A DNA stretch of 64,000 nt from Scortum barcoo (Eukaryota; Chordata; Actinopteri; Centrarchiformes; Terapontidae). The DNA is taken from the NCBI GenBank assembly GCA_023238725.1, contig CM041534.1, forward strand, positions 8,182,572 to 8,246,571, read 5' to 3'. A program made the translations under genes and the position numbers. This document shows positions 37,901-64,000 of the stretch, piece after piece (position 1 is the stretch's first letter; each line of letters starts with the position of its first letter). Below the pieces are notes generated by a model. It was not told the origin of the DNA. It searched no databases and saw only the letters and a list, made by a program, of their open reading frames with translations.

Positions 37901-39450
37901 TGGTCAGGGTGCCTGTTTCCCATCTCTCTCTCTTTCTTTTTCTTATTTATTACCCACAATGACATGTTTTGGTTTTTTTGGGTGTTTCTTATGTCTGTGG
38001 AGACTGATCTCTGTGGAACTAACCTGGATTAAGAAAGGCTTCAGGTTGTTTTTGTTTACGCCTACAGTTTTATTTTAATTTCAATTTCAATTTTAAATGG
38101 AGCTATGAAAGGCATGTGACAGGATATGACATAAGGTCAAGTTTGTCACTCCCAAGGGAAACTATTGTTATAGCCGAGTGTAAAAAAACACCCATATAGG
38201 CCATAGGTACCACACAAGAGAGAGTTTCCAGGCTTATACTAAACTAACTCTTGCACCATAATTACAAAGGTTTCAAATATTTCAAGAGAAACAAGCTCCA
38301 AGATTAATTTCTTGCACTTCCTTACAGACACTATATTACTTAGCAACGTGCCCCTTAATATTCAGCAACACCAGCGTTTGATTTTTATCTCTAAAAGGAA
38401 AAAAACATTCATGTCGATGTGAGTAAGCATGACGCAGATATTAATACAAGTAAATACTAAAAGTGGACTGCTAACATTTAGTAATTTGCAACCTCTGACG
38501 TTAGTCAACCTATTGTCAAATTTCACTCATTTCCATGTGTGTTTGAGATGAATCAACATGGGTTCAACATTCATTCTATGTGGAGCGGCCGCTCTGTTTT
38601 CTTAAAGAGACAGAAGGTGGAAATGATCCCTCTGCTGCTGCACAGACCTGCACCATTTGTGCATGCCCAGTCACACTAAGCAGCTCTAGCAATATTCAGA
38701 CTAGCGTTCAGTTTAAGCTTGCAGGACATGGCCCAGTAACCTACTTTCCCCACAACATGCTCTGTAACATCAGAGACGAGGCTGTGTGTCATCAGTTAAC
38801 TAACCTTCACCACCGCATAGTTTCAGCAATGAGACACAAAAACCCAGACACAGCAGGGTTTGACCAAAAAACAGATATAAATTATCACAATTCTGTCTCA
38901 GACATAGAAATCTACTCAAGTCCTCTTGCTAGGTTTGGTCTTAAGGGTAAAATGCAACCCTATAAACTGATACTGAAATAAAAAATGAGGACATGAAGAG
39001 AGTTAATGGCACATAGAAGAAGGAATAAAGAGAGTAATACCAGTGAGTATGGGGCAAGCTAATTATGATAATTATGAAATGCTGAATGAGGTAATTAGGC
39101 ACAATTAGGAGATCATAATCATGGGTATAAAGCAGTTTCTTAAAATGGTTAGATAAATCATATTTGTGACAAACTCTCACAAAATGATGAGAAAGACAGA
39201 TTAGAACATCTTGTGTGGCATTTAAATAAGTATGACTAAAGCATATTTAGGGAGCACAATCTCATAATAAGAATGAATAATACTGCCCACACCAATAACA
39301 TCAAACTTCTTCCATTAACCAATGTTTAAACAACTTCCCAATGAAACATTACATTATCTACAATAACTGCTGGAGTTGCTGAGTGGCATTAGGACATACC
39401 TTATATGATTCTACCTTATATGATGATTATGTCAAATAAAAAATAAACTG
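32000..39450. other. Distal part of the long npas2 5' intron, no gene recognised
   Basis: AT-rich. The largest open frames (31959-32390 plus, 143 codons; 38580-38981 plus, 133 codons) show no family motif, no clear splice context and ordinary intron composition. Confidence 0.5.
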
Positions 39451-39452
39451 GG

Positions 39453-39486
<34 letters not shown>

Positions 39487-39487
39487 A
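39453..39487. repeat. (TTGA)n microsatellite
   Basis: About 35 bp of perfect TTGA repeat. Confidence 0.95.
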
Positions 39488-40685
39488 TTTCTGGACTGGA
39501 TTGTGGACTGATCTGGTTACATGTCACTGCTCATTGCATCTATGCTATATTCATTTCTACAGGATCCCAACTAAGAAAATCACCATTAAGTAAATGTGGA
39601 CTGGTAAAAGATGGCTGCACTACAATAAACTTGGTTTGTTTTATATCATTTTAATGAGCTAATAGTGAGCGAGATGGGTGTCAGTAGGTGGCAACCACTG
39701 TTAGGAAAGTATAAGGATCGTAACTGACTCTTAACCTTTGTTTCTGTTGGGGAAGTCCTCATACCAGAATAAAATACGCCCCTCTATCTAGTCTGCGAAG
39801 TAAATGGAGATTGTTGAATTTAGAAACAGGCCTGAAAATTAGCTGGGAGGGAGGAGAAGGCAGCATGAGTCATGAGGCTGGCCCAAATGTTGAGCAGCAT
39901 GATGTAAAAAAGGAGCATATGGTGCAGTGAACACCCCAGTTCAGTCAGTCATGGAGCGGCCCATCCTGTCCCACTCAGCTGTCAGCACACATCCCCGTCA
40001 CCGTGCACGTCTGCTGGGTCAGCCTCTGCACTGACGCAGCAAGCCGGCAAAATGGCTCGGGCCTCAACGTGATGCATGAAGACGCACAGTAACCACTTGA
40101 TCTGCAAGACCCTGGCTCCTCTCAGCCACTGGCTCTTTTTTGTTGTTGTTGTCTGTTTCCCATCAGGTCCCACAAAAAAGTGTGTCAAACTGTGGACTGG
40201 AGCTTTGCCTAATCACATCATCCAGCATCTCTCACTCGTTTATGGAGAAGCACAAGCGGCCCACCAGTCTCTCCTCCATACACATTCACATTGCAATCAT
40301 TGAGGCTCCATCCTCCTCCAATCATACAATGTCTTTTCATTATTCAGGTGTAATCATGTGCAATTATGCCCCCCCACCCAAACCAACAGCTGGTGTCCAG
40401 GCAGCTTCTATACTTATAGTTCAACAGCACTTCATTAATAAGCTCAATTAATCACTTACACAACGTTAATGCCAAAAATACACTCAGTGGTGCTCATTAG
40501 ATTTAACTATGTACATGGAGCTGCTTAATCCACTGGATGGAAGAAAATCTACATATATATATATATATGTTGAGTCTGTTTAATCTACAGTGGTTTTAAC
40601 TGTTGACATGCAAGACTTGGAGAAGGAGAAAAATCCATAAAGAGTTTCTCGACTCTGCTCGGGCAACACACAGCTGGACTCTTAC

Positions 40686-41000
40686 CTTGTTGATGTGTCA
40701 GATGGATCCAAACATGTGGATTGGTGGGGGGGCAGAACAGACACGGGGCTTTAACCTATAAAAAAAAGGCAAGAAAGAAAAAGAAAAAGACGTCCTATAG
40801 TCCAAAAAAAAGTTGTACGGAGACGAAGCTGAGCCGCCGACTCCTCCTGTGAACTGCTGAGAGCCGCCGGTGTGGTGGAGAGAGATGAGATGAGATGAGA
40901 GGGAGGTGTGGAGTGGGGGGGGGTCCGGATCCAGCCCACGCACCTCTCACATTTTACAGTGTCATGTAAGGGAGAGCGATCAGACCGAGTCCTGTCCGCA
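40686..41000 (-). other. npas2: Candidate npas2 distal first exon, untranslated (5' end approximate)
   Basis: On the minus strand this GC-rich stretch ends in donor GTAAGA (ATCAACAAG before it). It contains only very short ORFs and lies just downstream of CCAAT and GC boxes. If it is exon 1 of npas2, the first intron is about 22.8 kb. The link to npas2 is inferred from orientation and the absence of another minus-strand gene between. Confidence 0.45.
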
Positions 41001-41055
41001 GATGGAGGCTGAATGAGGAGTTTTTCTGCAGCCACAGCGCGTCCACACTCAGAGT

Positions 41056-41067
41056 CCCGCCCATTGG
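41056..41067 (-). promoter_or_regulatory. Adjacent CCAAT and GC boxes, candidate distal npas2 promoter
   Basis: Minus strand reads CCAATGGGCGGG: a CCAAT box directly followed by an Sp1-type GC box, at a spacing expected upstream of a start site near 41.0 kb. A 25-bp GT microsatellite (41099-41123) sits immediately upstream. Confidence 0.45.
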
Positions 41068-41098
41068 ACTATATACTAAATAAAGTTATGTGAGCACG

Positions 41099-41123
41099 GT
41101 GTGTGTGTGTGTGTGTGTGTGTG
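41099..41123. repeat. (GT)n microsatellite next to the distal promoter candidate
   Basis: About 25 bp of GT, 32 bp upstream (minus sense) of the CCAAT/GC box pair. Confidence 0.95.
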
Positions 41124-44100
41124 ACAGGGCTTTTTTTTATAAATAGCAACCTCGAAATTAATTACAAATAAAGAGTATTAATAAAACACGCTTTCAAAAA
41201 GGAAAAAGCTTTATTGTAATTCTTTGGTCGTGCGGAGCTTTCAACAGGTTATAAAAGAGGTGGACATGTCAGTGAGTCACGGCTTTTTGCTCTGTCTGAG
41301 TCACGCTCTTCAGAGGTTATATAGCACACCGTCACATGTTGGCTCTGCGTGGACTCGTCTCTGCTGACTCCCGTTCAATTTAAAGACAAATCGCAGCGGT
41401 GAGATGCGGCAGCGCCGTCCGGACACAGGTTTCACATGATCCGGCTCATCGACGCGCCCTGGAGCGCCCCCCCTGGGTCAGTCAGGGAGATGCAGTCACA
41501 CCACAGTCTATATATAAGTGACCCTTCGCTGTATGGAGCAAGTCTGTGGTTCAGGCCCTCAGTGACCACATTGTAAAAACTCTCCATTGCAAGTCAAAAG
41601 CATAACAAATAAAAACAATATTTATGGTTAAAGTATTGCTATATTAAATACCAAGTCAAATTCTTTATGTGTGAAAACCTTCCTGACAGTGTTATTTGTT
41701 TTGAGACAGTATTATAGATACTAATGCATTAACATGTAAGTAACTGTTCTAGGTGGGGATTGGTTTTGCATTATATACTGTGTGTATTAGGAATTTTTGT
41801 CGATACGATACGATTTTAATTTAATTTAATTTAGTAAGTAAACTAGCTGTAACTGTGACTGTAGAGATAAATGTAGTGAAGTAAAAAAGTACCATATTTC
41901 TTATCTGAAATGTAAAGTGGAAGAAATTTAAAATACAGTGTACCAGTGAACAATGAGTGGCCTTATTACATTAACTCTCTGTGCTATCTTTGTGATATCT
42001 CGGACTGAATCTGAAAGAACCAACTCGAAAATCCAACCACTCAACCGCCCCCTGAAAAAGTCCACATCTTTCAGGATGAACACTCTGTGTAGATCATTTA
42101 GAAAAGAAAAAGAAACCAAAAACCAGTTTAAATGCATACGTGTTGTTCCATTCAAGCTGGAGGAATGATGTCTCCCTTTGTATCTTTGACTACTATTGCC
42201 AAGATCACATTTTCCAGTGGTGAAAGGCTTTTGGCTCTGATTGGTGACACACCACATACGCTTAATAAAAGATTAAATGTGCCGACTAAACACCAACTCT
42301 GACATGGTAATTTAGTTAAAAGGTAGTAGTTTTAGTGGTAAACTACACACGCTCTTAAATGTTTTGTTGTGGCTTCAAGCCTTCAAATAAGCTGTAGGGC
42401 TTCTGCTTCTATGATGAATGCTTTTCTTAGATGTGCACAGTCAACTTGTGCATAAAAGTTTCAAGCTCAGAGCAGTCTGCTCCCTCTCCTTGTTTAAATT
42501 ACAAAAGCCTGAACAAACGCTGTGTGTCTCAGAAGCAGAGTTCAATACCTGATGGAGATAAATTTAAATGAAATATGCTTTTCTGCATGAAATCACTTCT
42601 TAGTTTAATTAGACCCTCTCTGTCTGGTAAAGGTCTGTTTTCACGCCTCCAGTTACAGGTTTCCTATTAAAATACAGTCCCCAGGTTGCATCTGAGACTA
42701 CTCAAGTTATATGCCACCTGATCTATTTTCTTAGGTTTGACAGCTGCAGAAGATGTCACTGTGTTTTCACAGGCTGAGCTGCACTCCCCATGACTAGTAA
42801 ACTAACTTTGGCATGGAAAATCAGTAGTGTGCCCCTTTAAGATAAAAATAAATAAATAAATAAATCTTTCACCATTCAAAGGAGCAATTAGTTACTTCTT
42901 AAATTAGAGTGTTCTTGAAATTGAAAAGGGCTATTCAAAAACCTTGAGGGACATTTTCAATGAAAAAATAATTGTCAGTCTTAAATTATTCTAGTGAGAT
43001 TTTTCTTTAAAAAAAACTGCCTTGCACCTTTTTTTATATGTGTTGCACATATTTTGGATTATTGTTTACACCCCTGTGAACAATAAGCTTGGATTGTTTG
43101 TAAAAGTGGCCATTTCTGCATCACTCAGATGCTTTCTTATGTTTTATCATCAGAACCACTCACATAATTTCATTAGAGACACCATTTTAAACCTGCGCTT
43201 GTAGTGAACCGGGATGCTTCCGGGAGGTCTGATGGCTGCGGTGAAGTGTTGGATGGAATAACATAAAACCTGTAAGTGGGAGTAGTTTGTGTCCATGTGA
43301 ACACTTGTCAAGTCTAGAAAGATTCAAAACTGTGGCTCCTTGAAAAGGTATATTTGCAACAAAGCCATTTGCACTGGGTTGAGCTTTAAAAATAAGTATG
43401 TGGATAATTTAGTGTTGTGTATGTGAGTGTAACTCCAAACAATAATGAGAAGAGGTAAATGAGGTGAGTTTTAAAAATGAAAGCATTTCTTTTGAGCCTG
43501 TTGGCACGTTTGTGGCCTTCAATCAACTAACCATCTGTGGTATGAGAGGCCAACTTACCATTTAGTTAGGTAACCACTCTCCTCTTTCTTTGAAATGCAA
43601 GACTTGTTTTTTCTGCAGAGGCACTATTATTACATCGATAGCTCAGCACAGGGTCATAAGTATTGAAAAAAAAAATTCAGTATTTTTTAAAAACCATCTA
43701 AACTGGGATGTCAAATCCTTTAATCTCAATATCTCTGAGTCTGTCTGAATCAACTCAAATTTCATATGTTAAACTTTATCACAGAGTCATACCACACATA
43801 AGCTGCCTACGCTGAATTTGTGTGCATCCACGACTCAAAAGACCGGCCTCAATCAGTGTGTCGGTCATGCACTTCCTTCATGGACCACAGATGTACATGT
43901 TTAATTTGTTAAGAGAGAAGTATACAGTCTTTCTTAAGGCTTTTGTGTAAATGTCATATAAAAGATGTACAATTTCAATACATCAGCATGTCTAAATTGT
44001 GTATACTTTTCAGCTATAGCAAATAACAATTAACCTGTGCTGTCTTGAAAATGAATGAAAATGTGAATGTAATGAGATCACAAGCATGACAGTGTTTTCT

Positions 44101-44520
44101 ATAATTGTATTAACGTCTCATAAACAGACCAATAAATATCCATGCAGTCTAACAAGACTAAAAACCGTAAAAAGTGTCCATCATACGTATGCTGAAACAT
44201 TTGTCTTAAAATCATATGGAAAAAAATGGATGTAAAATATAGAGGACAATCACAAGGGCTCACTCTTTCTAAATAACACCTTTGAAATTGAAATTGTCCA
44301 GAGCATTATTTGGTTCCTGTTGGTAAGCTCAGAAATGTATGATTCACCAGCTCACAATATAACCTGCAATTTTTCTTTGTTGCCTTTAAGGTCAAGGTCA
44401 AGGAGGCCTCTTCCAAAATTACACCCAGATACTAAGTTTAAAGTCGCAGGCTACAAACACTGCCTCTGTAATAAATAGGAAAGCAGTTTTTGCATGACAG
44501 AGTGAACACCTTTATGTAAA
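41124..44520. other. Intergenic region between npas2 and brwd3
   Basis: No exon recognised. A short AAAT repeat sits near 42845-42864. Several small open frames lack any family resemblance. Confidence 0.5.
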
Positions 44521-44528
44521 CTGTGTGT

Positions 44529-45440
44529 TTATATAAGACAAGTTAAGATAAGACAGAACTTTATTATTCCCAAAGGATATTCTTGTGCAAGAGATTGCTC
44601 AAAATTGCAACAACATAACAACAAAAGCTGCAACAAAATAACAATTAAAAACATGAAACAATAGCGTAACAAATGTGTATATACAAAAGTGTATAAGGAG
44701 TAAATGCTACAATAGAATAGAACAACAATAAAGGATAAGACAAATTAGAAAAATAAAGATTAAATAATAAAAGATTAAAGAATAATAAAGATTTTTTTAA
44801 ATAGTATGATTTCCCCAACAATAGTCCATGCAGCCCTAAGATGACACTGGTCACCTAAAAACAGATATCTTTAAAATATCTCCTATAGAAGTGGAAATCT
44901 ACTGTGCTTTTCTTGAATTAAAAACAAGAAGAAATAAATATGAGCATAGAGCATATAAGGAGTAAATGCTAGAACTCAACAGAAATAAGGAGTGGGATAA
45001 ATGAGTAAAGATGGAATAAGATGGAAAAATAAAAAAATGAAGATGAGTAAGCTTTTGCCAACAATTGTACATTACAGCCATATTTTCTTCTACAGGATGA
45101 CATTTGACACCAACAAAACAGATATTTTTCTTAGGAATGTGGAAACTTATCTTACTTATCTTGAATTAAAAAACAAGAAACAAGAATAAATAAAAGTGAC
45201 ACATATAAAGTGCATAAGGACAAATGCTAGAATTGAACACAATAACAATAAGGAATAGGAAAAATGTGTAAAATAAATAAACAAAGATAGGTAAACAGGA
45301 AAGATGAGTAAGATTTCCCCGACAACTGTACATGCCAGACACAATCTTCCTTATAAATGTGCAAACATGTGTTACCTCTCTTGAACTAAGATCAATACTG
45401 CTCATTTCTACCTGAAATGTGTACATATGTAAACATGCAT
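44529..45440. repeat. Three diverged copies of a repeat unit of roughly 250-300 bp
   Basis: The phrase pattern ATAAGGAGTAAATGCTA, then AACA/ATAAGGA, GGAAAAAT, GATGAGTAAG and ACAACTGTACAT recurs near 44690, 44960 and 45210. The first copy is preceded by AAGATAAGACAGAACTTTAT, resembling the border of a common fish element. All copies are degenerate. Confidence 0.55.
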
Positions 45441-45466
45441 GATATTTATTCATGTGGCCATATATT

Positions 45467-45562
45467 TTCCTCATAAACAAAGCAGAGGGTAAACATATTT
45501 CCTAATAAACAAAGCAGAGGGTAAACATATTTCCTCATAAACAAAGCAGAGGGTAAACATCT
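45467..45562. repeat. 32-bp minisatellite, about 3 copies
   Basis: Unit TCATAAACAAAGCAGAGGGT plus AAACATATTTCC at 45471-45502, 45503-45534 and 45535-45562 (last partial), nearly identical. It ends about 180 bp before the brwd3 start codon. Confidence 0.95.
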
Positions 45563-45745
45563 GTTCATACATACACTCATAAAGGCATCACAGGGCGCAT
45601 GTAGAGTCGCTGGGGGGCGCTGACACAAAGCAGCAGGTGAAACAACTGGAAGAGGAGGCCACTCATTAGCTACTGTTAGCCAGCCGGCGGCTAACCAGCC
45701 AGCTAAAGCATCGGTGTGTCTTAATGTCGCCCGTCTTATTAAGTG
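45563..45745 (+). promoter_or_regulatory. brwd3: brwd3 core promoter and 5' UTR region
   Basis: Moderately CpG-rich sequence directly upstream of the first coding exon, with GCCAGCCGGCGGCTAACC-type repeats of CAGC/GCTA and no TATA box. The transcription start cannot be fixed. An out-of-frame ATG at 45724 precedes the used start. Confidence 0.45.
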
Positions 45746-59818
<14,073 letters not shown>

Positions 59819-61180
59819 CGCGTCAGCCCTTTTCAAACCTCAATCAAAAAACACTCAAACATGAATAATACTTCAGGGATATTTTTTTCTTTCATTTTGT
59901 ACAAGTGTATATATAATATATATATAGATATATATAAAAAGTGACATTCTTTTTTTAACTGAGACTGCTTATGACTCTCAAACTGATAGCTGGTGCTCCA
60001 GATATGTTGCCAAGGAGTTTCCTTCCCTGGTCGACAGAGCTACTGTTCAACACGGACCCTCTCCAACTCACCTCAGCCTTACTGCTCACCGGAGGAGCTG
60101 TCGGGACACGGCACTGCTCTCCTCCTTATCCTGTGCGTTTCACGTCCTGTACTCAACACTATGCCCCTCGTCCCTCCCACAACTTACTCCTGGTCACCAA
60201 AGAAGGATGCAGAGATGCCAAAAAACGGTGCTCATACCTTATCTCTGATTTTGTGATTTTTATTTTTCTTTTTTTTTTCTCAACAGGTAATTTAACTTGC
60301 GTCAGTGGTCACCAGTTCAGTCACGACTACCATGAGACATGTTGCAGTATCACCTAAGGTCACTGGTGTCAACTTTTTTGGTACTCGGTCTTTCCTCACA
60401 ACCACAAGCCTTAGTTTTCAGAGCTCACATCAGTCAGACTTTTTTCTATCTCTGTTTGGAGTCTAGTGTAGTTGGGCACTAGCAATACTGATAGGATGGA
60501 TAGAATACAGCACCATAGTAATATTACAGCTTCTACAGCCCCTGTCAGGCGAACTTGACATCCTCGGCCTGTGAATGTTAAATGTTTTCCCTGCTTCCTT
60601 GTTGGCGGTGTTGACTGCTTTTCAGCTCTTCCATTCTGGTATTTATTTAGGATTGGGTGCTTGAGTCTTTTTAGAGTTAAAAGTGATTTTGTTTTTTCTT
60701 TCCTTTTTTCCCTCATGGTTTAAAAAGCCACTGCATCCTGTTTGTCTTTGTACTGTTGTACTCCCTGATGGATTAGACCTGCATCCATTCATGGTTGCTT
60801 CCATCACACCTCCTGCACCCAGCACGTACAAAAGCACAGGGTCCTTGGCCTGCTCTCTTCCATGGAAATATTTATTTTTTTCCATTGTATAATACTTACT
60901 TTGAACTATTTCGTTTGTTAATAGCGATGAGGAAAAGGAAATATTTGCACATTTATCTAATCCACGTGGCAGCTGAGTAATGAAAATATTAGTGAAAGAG
61001 AAACGCTCATGATTTTGTAAGAATGTTTAAACAGTGCCAGCACTCTCAACTTTTTTTTCTTTTTTCTTTTGTTTGAGGAAGTAACAAGATTAACCTGTGT
61101 ATAATGAAGTTGAAGGTCTCATTTGATTGGAAATCTTACTCATGCTTTCTCTTTGGCCTAAAGTAAAGGGAGCAACCATG

Positions 61181-61186
61181 AATAAA
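61181..61186 (+). terminator. Proximal poly(A) signal candidate, brwd3
   Basis: AATAAA in CATGAATAAAGCCC followed by a T/G-rich stretch; would give a 1.4-kb 3' UTR. Confidence 0.4.
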
Positions 61187-61984
61187 GCCCTTTGTTAGTA
61201 TGTCTGCCATTTTCCTCCCTTCTTTCTAACTATCTGTGGATTGATGGGTTCTCTAGCTTTGGAAGATCAAATACACATACGATTACTTTTCCATGAAATG
61301 CTTCAATCAGGTCTTTAGCTGGAGCCAGAATCACGGTGTCTAGTTTTGTAATTATTTATTCCAGGCTGTGTTTCTGGTGTGTGTTCTTGTGGAATTAAAT
61401 CAAAATGGATGCACCCCCCCCTTTTTTTTTTTTTTTCCTTTTCCTTATGCCGTACCAATAATGTTTACTTTAAAGCTTGTCTGTTTGGTGGTCAGTTAAT
61501 AATTTGTGGCAGTGTCCAGTCAGGAGAAAACAGAAAAGCTGACTCACAAATTCTCATTACAACACTGGGTGCTCTAATCTAAATCCACCTCCTCATCACT
61601 CTGCCTCTGTGTGGTCGCTGGCATAAGAGAGGCCTTGGAGGTTATTTTGTTTTCTCTTGTTTTTTTTTTTTTTCTTTTTTGGGTGGTGGGTGGGGGGTTT
61701 GAAGAATTTGGTCAATGTCGGGTTCTCAGATAAAACACACAAATCAGCATCTTGGGTGCTCAGAGCGGCAGCATTAACTGGCGTCTTGAAATTTTTCTGG
61801 TTGAGTGTGAGATGACTGATGTTCACATGTGGAATCTTATTTTCATATTGTAGATGGCTCTTAGTCTTGCCTGGAAGGATCAGATTAGTTGATGGCAAAT
61901 ACAATAACATTCTACTGTAGGTGGAATAAGCTTCTGTGACTGTCTTTTATACACAATGTTTTGATTGTATGTGTTTTCTTTTTT

Positions 61985-62012
61985 AATAAAAAAAGTCATT
62001 TCTCAAAATAAA
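61985..62012 (+). terminator. Distal poly(A) signals, brwd3
   Basis: Two AATAAA hexamers (61985-61990 and 62007-62012) followed by a GATGTGGTCTGC G/T-rich element, the pattern of a vertebrate cleavage site. Confidence 0.6.
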
Positions 62013-62030
62013 TGCTGGATGTGGTCTGCT

Positions 62031-63289
62031 TTATTTTAAAAAAAATCATGTTCTATAAAATATGGAGATGTTTGCGTTCTCGTTCTTCGATGATTTCATG
62101 ATTTATGATGCTGCTGAGCCGGCGCGGGGCTCAAGAGCTGTTTGCCAGTAGTGGGACTGAGTCATTTGTGGTCTTTATCATCGTGGGGTCACCAACGTGT
62201 GGTGAAGCTGCAAACCTGACTGTACCGCTTGCAACTGCCTAACTGCATTAATACACTGAAAGCTGAAGTGAGTCAGATGAGGAACAAACAAGGTTGAGCT
62301 GTGACGCACTGTGCTCTGCCACACCTAGAAACTGCAGAGATGCTGGAGGATCATGGGAATCAAAATGGATCAATATATAAGGAAGTAAAGGTCACTTTAA
62401 AGGATGTCCAAGGGTCGAAGCACAGTGGGTCATGTTTACATAGCTGTGTTGAAATAAAAAAGAAAAGGAGCTTAGATCTATGAACATGAGCTGGGTTTTC
62501 ACACCAAAGAACTCCTTGACTGTGAAAGATTACTGAAAATCAGATCTACTTTGTTTAAATTCTCCGGTACTGATAATATCAAATTATAAAAATGTGAAAT
62601 GAAAAGGCAGAGTTTTCACAGTAGTTGGAAAGGGAGTGTGGTGATGTTCAGTTTCTGGTTTAGAGCAGGTGAAGTGACTCTGCCAAAAGGATTAAAAATA
62701 GGCTCATTGTTATCATTACATTGTCTGCCTGTATGTATACGTGTAGTAGTGGACATGTAATATTGAGTATTCATCATCAGGTAAGTCAGCAGAGTATCTA
62801 AACAGTGTGTTAATGGAGCAGTGTATAATCTATATAAAGCATGACAGAAATACAAATGTATAAAAGCAGGATATTCTTGTAGTTTGTCAGCACTGACCAG
62901 CAGGGGAGTTGGTGTACAGGCTGACAAAACATGCAGAATTTGCAATGTGTAAAGCTGGAAAGGTGCAAAAATTTTTTTTTCACAACACAACAGGTTATTA
63001 CTGTAATTCTTACTCACTTGCTCTGTCTTAAAAAAAACGCAATTAACTGTAAAGTATAATTAAAATGTGAATGATAATTCTTAACCATACTGGATTGGCA
63101 AGAAAAAAACAAAACTAAAAAGTAAATGCTGCAACCCTGTCTCATTAAAAGTTGTGTGGTGTGTTTACAGGAGTTGGTATGAAAGAAAAAACTACTTAAA
63201 ATTGCCCATTCAAATAAACAAATAAATGTCAGTAATAAGCTAAACAGTAAACAGTGCCTTCTTTATGTGTATAAAGAGATACATATCAA
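62031..63289. other. Intergenic DNA downstream of brwd3
   Basis: AT-rich, no gene or known repeat recognised. Confidence 0.5.
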
Positions 63290-64000
63290 TTCTCTTCATC
63301 TTCTTCATCTTCTTCATCCGCTTGGTCCGGGACCGGGTCGCGGAGGCAGCAGTCTGAGCAGAGATGCCCAGACTTCCCTCACCCCAGACACTTCCTCCAG
63401 CTCTTCCGGGGGGGACCCCGAGGCGTTCCCAGGCCAGCCGAGAGACATAGTTTCTCCAGCGTGTCCTGGGTCTTCCCCGAGGCCTCCTCCCCCGGTGGGA
63501 CATGCCTGGAACACCTCCCTAGGGAGGCGTCCAGGGGGCATCCGAAACAGATGCCCAAGCCACCTCAGCTGACTCCTCTCGATGCTGAAGGAGCAGCGGC
63601 TCTACTCCGAGCTCCTCCCGAGTGACCGAGCTTCTCACCCTATCTATCTCTAAGGGAGCGCCCAGCCACCCCATGCGGAGGAAACTCATTTCGGCCGCTT
63701 GTATCCGCGATCTTGTCCTTTCGGTCATTACCCAAAGTTCATGACCATAGGTGAGGGTGGGAACGTAGATTGACCGGTAAATCGAGAGCTTTTCGCCTTT
63801 CGACTCAGCTCCTTCTTCACCACGACGGTCCGGTACACCGACCGCATAACTGCGGACGCTGCATGCACCAATCCGCCTGTCCTGTCAATCTCACGCTCGA
63901 TCTTTCCTCACTCACTCGTGAACAAGACCCCGAGATACTTGAACTCCTCCTCCACTTGAGGCAGGACCTCTCCACCCACCTGGAGAGGGCATGCCACCCT
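63290..64000 (-). mobile_element. Truncated non-LTR retrotransposon (LINE), 3' end of ORF2
   Basis: The minus strand reads the carboxy end of a fish LINE ORF2: TYGHELWVMTERTRSRIQAA, then GRLPREVFQACPTG, RGRPRTRWRNYVSRLAWERL. These phrases lie in different frames because of small indels, one being a duplicated GATA near 63644-63651, so the copy is dead. The 3' end carries a GATGAAGAA-type tail near 63290-63320. The element continues past the window edge. The clade was not assigned. Confidence 0.85.

Larger units (their letters stand above)
59819..62030 (+). other. brwd3: brwd3 3' untranslated region
   Basis: About 2.2 kb, T-rich, running from the stop to the distal poly(A) signals. A TA-rich stretch lies at about 59908-59938. 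Open frames inside (for example 59971-60357) have no family similarity. Confidence 0.65.

Noticed and set aside
38580..38981. A 133-codon open frame on the plus strand
   Set aside because: No recognisable domain, no splice or promoter context, and intron-like composition. A protein search with no hits would confirm.
45471..45562. Repeats of 32 bp that could suggest a CRISPR array
   Set aside because: Units are directly contiguous with no unique spacers, in a vertebrate genome; it is a minisatellite.

Overview
The window is nuclear DNA from a ray-finned (teleost) fish. It holds two large intron-containing vertebrate genes in head-to-head orientation, teleost-type dispersed repeats, many microsatellites and a retrotransposon fragment. 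I rebuilt both proteins exon by exon from splice sites, reading phase and remembered family homology. No database search was run.

Left part, minus strand (about 1.06-41.06 kb): npas2, a circadian bHLH-PAS transcription factor of the CLOCK family. Twenty coding exons (16238 down to 2500) join without any phase conflict into an open frame of 856 residues: bHLH, PAS-A, PAS-B/PAC, then a glutamine-rich C-terminal half with a pure run of eight CAG codons. Upstream lie a probable 5' exon (17695-17893) with two near-identical splice donors and two candidate first exons or promoters. One is CpG-rich with a perfect CACGTG E-box (24.1-24.7 kb). The other has adjoining CCAAT and GC boxes (40.7-41.07 kb). 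The very long first intron (18-40.7 kb) holds mostly dispersed repeats and low-complexity DNA.

Middle (41.07-45.7 kb): intergenic DNA with diverged repeats and a 32-bp minisatellite just upstream of the next gene.

Right part, plus strand (45.7-62.0 kb): brwd3, a WD40/double-bromodomain chromatin reader of the BRWD1/PHIP/BRWD3 family. Forty exons are recognisable. They encode 1,797 residues if two small indels are disregarded: a 5-bp tandem duplication in a WD40 exon (48795-48804) and a one-base loss in the acidic tract of the last exon (about 59387). As written, the frame stops at codon 286. All splice sites and all other exons are intact, so these are sequence errors or a very recent lesion, not an old pseudogene. 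One intron uses a GC donor, and another carries a strong 60-nt hairpin.

Right edge (63.29-64.0 kb): the 3' end of a truncated non-LTR retrotransposon on the minus strand, running out of the window.

The two genes act separately: NPAS2 is an E-box-binding clock factor that partners with BMAL proteins, and BRWD3 reads histone marks and serves as a CUL4-DDB1 substrate receptor. I found no tRNA, rRNA, CRISPR or prokaryote-like system, and no clearly novel multi-gene system. The best leads are the intronic hairpin, the twin donors and N-terminal extension of npas2, and the two brwd3 frameshifts.
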